From: Alkanindiges sp.
Lineage (GTDB): Bacteria > Pseudomonadota > Gammaproteobacteria > Pseudomonadales > Moraxellaceae
NCBI GenBank assembly: GCA_030152125.1
Contig: JASLIR010000463.1
Span: 1 to 10,157 of the forward strand
DNA length: 10,157 nucleotides
Reading direction: 5' to 3'
The notes under the pieces were generated by a model. The model searched no databases. It had not been told where the DNA came from and was given only the letters and a program-made list of their open reading frames with translations. Each line of letters begins with the position of its first letter. The first letter of the stretch is position 1. A program made the position numbers and the translations under genes. Positions 6,354 to 10,157 of the stretch are shown here, in pieces.

Positions 6354-9300
6354 TTACTGACCTCCCTGCTGGCCCAATACATCATCCAGATCCATCACCA
6401 GTTGTACATCCGGTTGCCAGTGCAGTACGCCATAGTTTTCAGAGTTGCCACTATCATTAGCCTGCATACCGCGTAAATACAGATACACCGCCCCACCCAA
6501 ATGCTGTTGCGGCTGGTAATCCGGCAAGCGCACTTTTAAATAGCGGTGCAGCGCTACCATATACAGGGCTGCCTGCAGCCAGTAACCCGCATCACTCATA
6601 CTGTCCCGCATGGCCTGCTGGTTATAATCACTTAACTGGTCACCCAGATAATTACTCTTATAGTCCGCCACATAAAAGCGGCCATCATGCTCATACAGCA
6701 AATCAATAAAACCATGCAGGTATCTGGCAAAGCTGCTGCTGTTTAACGCCGCCACCTGTACACCATGCTGCAACAGCAACTGATGAATGCGCCGGGTATT
6801 CAAGGTTGATTGCCCTAAGGCTACATGAAACTCAAACTCATGCACCTGTGCCTGTGGCTGCAAACCTGCCAGCGTAGCGCCCTGTGGCAGGCTGGCATTC
6901 AATATATGCTTAAACCAGTCTGCCATTTGCTCATGGCTGGCAGGCGCATGGCCAAAGCGCTGCAACTGGCGGTTAATGGCAAACTGCTGTAATACCCTAT
7001 CAAAGGTGACAGGCCAGAAGCGTTCATCCCTGGGATTCATTTGCTCCAGAATCTGGTGCAGGCAATCCCCGGCATTGGCCCCACGTGGGAAGATAAAGCG
7101 GAAGTTTTCAATCTCATCCTGTGGATTAGCTACTGGTTGTTCTGTGCTTGCATCTATAATGTCCAGTGACACCTTACCTAACACTTCACCTATCACGGCC
7201 TGCGCTGGCTCGGTTGGCTCGTCATCATGTGCAGCTACAAGCTCAAGTGATTGCTCTGCTGTAACCTGCTCAGGTGTAGCATCTAATGGCTGCTGATGTT
7301 GTGAATGGCTCTGTGAATGGTTGACCAGCTTACTAAAACTGGTTTCACCCCAGGCCTGAATCGGCCGGCCGGGCAAAGGCCGGCTATACACTGGCTGGAT
7401 GTCATCCTGCTGCTGGTAATGAAAATCCGGGGCATCCTGCATACTGGATTGAATGCTGGTGGTGGCAATGCGTGGGTCACTATGATCTATCCACACCTCA
7501 CGCGCCTGTGGCAGCCAGTAACGCAACACCGTGGCCTTGGGTTTATCACCATCCGCCTTTACGGTGATATACAACCGCACACTGGCACGGGTTAAGGCCA
7601 CATACACCAGACGGCGCTGCTCGGCCTCAAAACGCTGGTTATGCGCTTCCTGCTGGGCTATCTCGCGTGCGCTGACACCCAGCATGCGTTGCTGGTTCTG
7701 CTCAAAGAAAATCAGGCCATCTTTGGGTTTTTTAACCACATCCAGACCGGGCACAAACACAATGGGAAACTCCAGCCCCTTGGATTTATGAATGGTCATC
7801 AGCTGTACACCCTGCTGGCCGGACAAACGTCGCTCTAACTCCCATTCACGCTCACCCGGCTGGCTGACCTGCCGCATCAGCCAGGCCAGTAAATGATGCT
7901 GCCCTTTAATTTTTTCGCTTTGCTGATGCAGCAACTCAGTGATATGGCGCAGGTTAACAATCAGGCGCTCGCCTTCGGGCTGGGTGGATAGTTGCTGCCA
8001 CACGGTAAAATGGGTGAGCAACTGCTGCCATGCTGCCAGAAAACCCTGCCGCTGCCACACCGAACCAAATTCATAAAAACTGGCCTGCAAGGCAGCCAGC
8101 TCATCCGGCTGCTCATCCAGTTGCAACAAGCGGTTCAGGCTAAAGTTCATCAGCACGCCGGACACAGCACGGCGTAACAGGCTTTCATGGTAAGGATTAA
8201 GCATCACCTGCATCAGCGCTGCCACGTCCTGCGCCAAGCCACCCGCAAACACACTGCGCTGCGCAGTACGCCATACCGGAATGGCAAAGTCATTCAGTAC
8301 ACGCTGCACTTCATCCAGTTCAAAATTACTACGGCACAGTACGGCAATATCATTGGGCTGCAAGGGGCGTGCAGGCTGATCATCCAGCTTTATTTGTAGC
8401 TGCTGTTGCTGGCTTTTCTGGAGCAGGCTGGCGATTTGCCAAGCGGTTTGCTGCAATTCGTCCTGCTTGTCCTGCAAGGCAATCAGGCGCAACGGTGCAG
8501 GATTATGCACTTCTCCTTCGCTAAGCAGGCTTTTTTTACGGCCACTGGCCTGCACCGGCTGATACAGCACGCCTTCACCCATTTCCGGCTGAAAGCGGAA
8601 AAAACGGTCTACCGCCTGCACCAGTGGTGCAATGGAGCGCTGATTTTCTCCCAGCGTATGAATCAAGCCCTGCTGACTAATGATTTGCCGCGCGCACTGA
8701 TAGGTGAGCATGTCACCACCACGGAAACCGTAAATGGCCTGCTTGGGGTCACCTACCAACACCAGACAGGCGGCATGTATCGGCGTGGCTTCTGTTACTG
8801 GTAATGCGGGCTGACGCCAGATACTGGCAATCACTGCATCCTGGTCGCTATTGGTATCCTGAAACTCATCCACCAGCGCTACCGGATAACGGTGCTGAAT
8901 CAGCTGCGCCAGTACCTTGCCCTGTTCACTGTGCAGGCGGCTGGCCAGCAGGCGCATTTGTTCGGAAAAAGTGGTTTCGCCTTTTTCCGACAATAACTGC
9001 GGCAGGCGCTCACGTACAGTACGAATAATATCGAACTGCAAAAAAGTTTCCATCTGGCGCAACTGTTCAGTCAGGTACTGATAGGTAGTACAGACACGAC
9101 ACATGATAGCTACTGATGGCAAGGCCAGAAACTGGTCACGAATGGCCGCATTGGCCTTGGTAAAATGGGTGTCAATCCCGTCATCAAAGCTAGTCAGCCA
9201 GTTAATATGCAGCGAATCCTTGTCAGTTGCCACATTCATCAGGTGGCTGACAGCACCCTGCTTGAGGCCATCCACTACCTCAGCCATGACATGGCTGGTT

Positions 9301-10142
9301 TTAAACAGTGATTTGCTTTTGTGCAGCGCATGGCGGAACTGCCCCTGCTCATGCAGATAAGGCAGCAGCTCAGCAACATCCAGTTGCTGTACCGCCTGCT
9401 CCAGTGCTTCCAGTCGCTGCCAGTCAATCTCAGGCGCAGTCACCGGCTGTATCTGTGCCGACAGGAAGTTGAGTGCAGTACTGACTATCGGCTGGTAATC
9501 TTCCACATCCGCCAACTGGTTGTTTAACACCAGTAGTTCAATCAGGCGGCTATCCTGCTGGCTGCGCCACTGGCGTAAATAGTCGTGCATCACCTGCTGG
9601 CTTAGTTGCAGGCTTTGCTCGCTGATGCTCAGTTGTTCATACTGGCCAATATCAAAGGCAAATTCGTGCAGCAGGCGCTGGCACAGGCTATCCAGCGTTC
9701 CCACAAACAGTTCGTCAAAACTGTCCAGCGCCAAACGCAGGCGCTGGTAGGCATGGTTGTAATTATTCCTGCCCAAGGCTTGCAGCAGCGACACTTCCAG
9801 CAGTGCCTTGTCCTGCTGTACCTGTTGCAGGGTTTGCTCCGGCTGTTCAATGGCACGCTTTAATAACTGGGCGACCTCTTCAAAACGGCTACGGATACGC
9901 AGCTTTAATTCAGCAGCAGCAGCACGGGTAAACGTCGTCGCAATAATATGCCGGGTCAGGTAACCACCCTGCACAACCAGGCGCACCATCAGCGCAGTAA
10001 GCGTCCAGGTTTTGCCGGTGCCTGCGGATGCCTCAATCAGGTGAATGCCCTTTAAAGGCAAATTAAGCGCGGGTATATCCGGCAGGGCAATATGGTTAAC
10101 TGTAGATATAACGTTCGCAGGATTTGTTACGACCTCATCCAT
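6354..10142 (-). CDS. recB: Exodeoxyribonuclease V beta subunit, RecB helicase-nuclease
   Basis: The 3'-5' helicase and sole nuclease of RecBCD; it also loads RecA after Chi recognition. Counting from the ATG at 10140-10142 (1262 residues; E. coli has 1180): motif I EASAGTGKT at 37-45, motif II DEFQDT at 425-430, GDPKQAIYGFRGGD at 464-477, NQRS in motif IV, IHKSKGLEF at 784-792 and VYVALTRA at 846-853. The C-terminal nuclease domain has CLHQ (His1029), GFID (Asp1147) and DYKSN (Asp1160, Lys1162), matching E. coli His956, Asp1067, Asp1080 and Lys1082, so nuclease activity is expected. A long Gln/Ser/Glu-rich linker at roughly 890-1015 separates helicase and nuclease. The open frame continues to the edge through a TTG at 10154, so the start is not fully settled. 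In another frame TGA at 10135-10137 could be the recC stop, which would overlap this ATG. recD follows directly. Confidence 0.95.
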   Translation of the reverse strand: MDEVVTNPANVISTVNHIALPDIPALNLPLKGIHLIEASAGTGKTWTLTALMVRLVVQGGYLTRHIIATTFTRAAAAELKLRIRSRFEEVAQLLKRAIEQPEQTLQQVQQDKALLEVSLLQALGRNNYNHAYQRLRLALDSFDELFVGTLDSLCQRLLHEFAFDIGQYEQLSISEQSLQLSQQVMHDYLRQWRSQQDSRLIELLVLNNQLADVEDYQPIVSTALNFLSAQIQPVTAPEIDWQRLEALEQAVQQLDVAELLPYLHEQGQFRHALHKSKSLFKTSHVMAEVVDGLKQGAVSHLMNVATDKDSLHINWLTSFDDGIDTHFTKANAAIRDQFLALPSVAIMCRVCTTYQYLTEQLRQMETFLQFDIIRTVRERLPQLLSEKGETTFSEQMRLLASRLHSEQGKVLAQLIQHRYPVALVDEFQDTNSDQDAVIASIWRQPALPVTEATPIHAACLVLVGDPKQAIYGFRGGDMLTYQCARQIISQQGLIHTLGENQRSIAPLVQAVDRFFRFQPEMGEGVLYQPVQASGRKKSLLSEGEVHNPAPLRLIALQDKQDELQQTAWQIASLLQKSQQQQLQIKLDDQPARPLQPNDIAVLCRSNFELDEVQRVLNDFAIPVWRTAQRSVFAGGLAQDVAALMQVMLNPYHESLLRRAVSGVLMNFSLNRLLQLDEQPDELAALQASFYEFGSVWQRQGFLAAWQQLLTHFTVWQQLSTQPEGERLIVNLRHITELLHQQSEKIKGQHHLLAWLMRQVSQPGEREWELERRLSGQQGVQLMTIHKSKGLEFPIVFVPGLDVVKKPKDGLIFFEQNQQRMLGVSAREIAQQEAHNQRFEAEQRRLVYVALTRASVRLYITVKADGDKPKATVLRYWLPQAREVWIDHSDPRIATTSIQSSMQDAPDFHYQQQDDIQPVYSRPLPGRPIQAWGETSFSKLVNHSQSHSQHQQPLDATPEQVTAEQSLELVAAHDDEPTEPAQAVIGEVLGKVSLDIIDASTEQPVANPQDEIENFRFIFPRGANAGDCLHQILEQMNPRDERFWPVTFDRVLQQFAINRQLQRFGHAPASHEQMADWFKHILNASLPQGATLAGLQPQAQVHEFEFHVALGQSTLNTRRIHQLLLQHGVQVAALNSSSFARYLHGFIDLLYEHDGRFYVADYKSNYLGDQLSDYNQQAMRDSMSDAGYWLQAALYMVALHRYLKVRLPDYQPQQHLGGAVYLYLRGMQANDSGNSENYGVLHWQPDVQLVMDLDDVLGQQGGQ
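6361..6366 (-). promoter_or_regulatory. Ribosome binding site of recD, inside the end of recB
   Basis: GGGAGG on the minus strand, seven bases before the recD ATG. It lies in the last codons of recB and fixes the recD start immediately after the recB stop. Confidence 0.75.
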
Positions 10143-10157
10143 ATCGCCCAGCAAACT

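Noticed and set aside
7455..7462. E. coli Chi octamer GCTGGTGG inside recB (also as its complement at 2277-2284 and 8870-8877)
   Set aside because: The sites fall in ordinary codons (for example Leu-Val-Asp in motif II), Chi sequence differs between bacterial groups, and three copies in 10 kb with this composition are not remarkable.
7455..7500. Further single DnaA-box-like 9-mers in recB and recD (such as CTATCCACA near 7484)
   Set aside because: Isolated one-mismatch 9-mers are expected by chance in 10 kb; only the phased array at 6244-6324 is notable.

Overview
All genes in this window lie on the minus strand. The proteins (a full-length RecB and RecD pair, a membrane-anchored malate:quinone oxidoreductase, an AidB-type flavoprotein, a three-histidine-box membrane desaturase and a YfcA-type TSUP permease) fit a chromosomal segment of a gammaproteobacterium. 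The gene order recB-recD without ptrA between recC and recB, together with the protein types, makes me favour the Pseudomonadales/Moraxellaceae side. That placement is an inference from family resemblance, not from a search. There is no integrase, transposase, tRNA or CRISPR array, so this looks like core genome.

In the direction of transcription (right to left): recB (its 5' end lies at the window edge, with recC probably just outside) is followed with zero spacing by recD. These encode the nuclease/3'-5' helicase and the 5'-3' helicase subunits of RecBCD. About 190 bases downstream of recD there is a strong Rho-independent terminator. The sequence between the recD stop and this terminator folds into several hairpins with GGA in or near their loops and is a candidate small RNA. 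A TSUP-family permease gene follows, with a start that is hard to place, and then a weak terminator and an AT-rich intergenic stretch. Next is a tight two-gene unit: an aidB-like acyl-CoA dehydrogenase homologue and a membrane fatty-acid desaturase, with only three bases between stop and start. The window ends in the first 98 codons of mqo.

Two items stand out. First, the 5' end of recD holds a 12-bp tandem array, seven units long, whose units are DnaA-box-like 9-mers (two perfect TTATCCACA boxes and three with one mismatch). It also encodes seven tetrapeptides of the type V-D-K-x. Second, the recD downstream region resembles the architecture of CsrA/RsmA-binding small RNAs, including a terminator hairpin with AGGAA in its apical loop. 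Both are hypotheses that need comparison with relatives and RNA or binding data.
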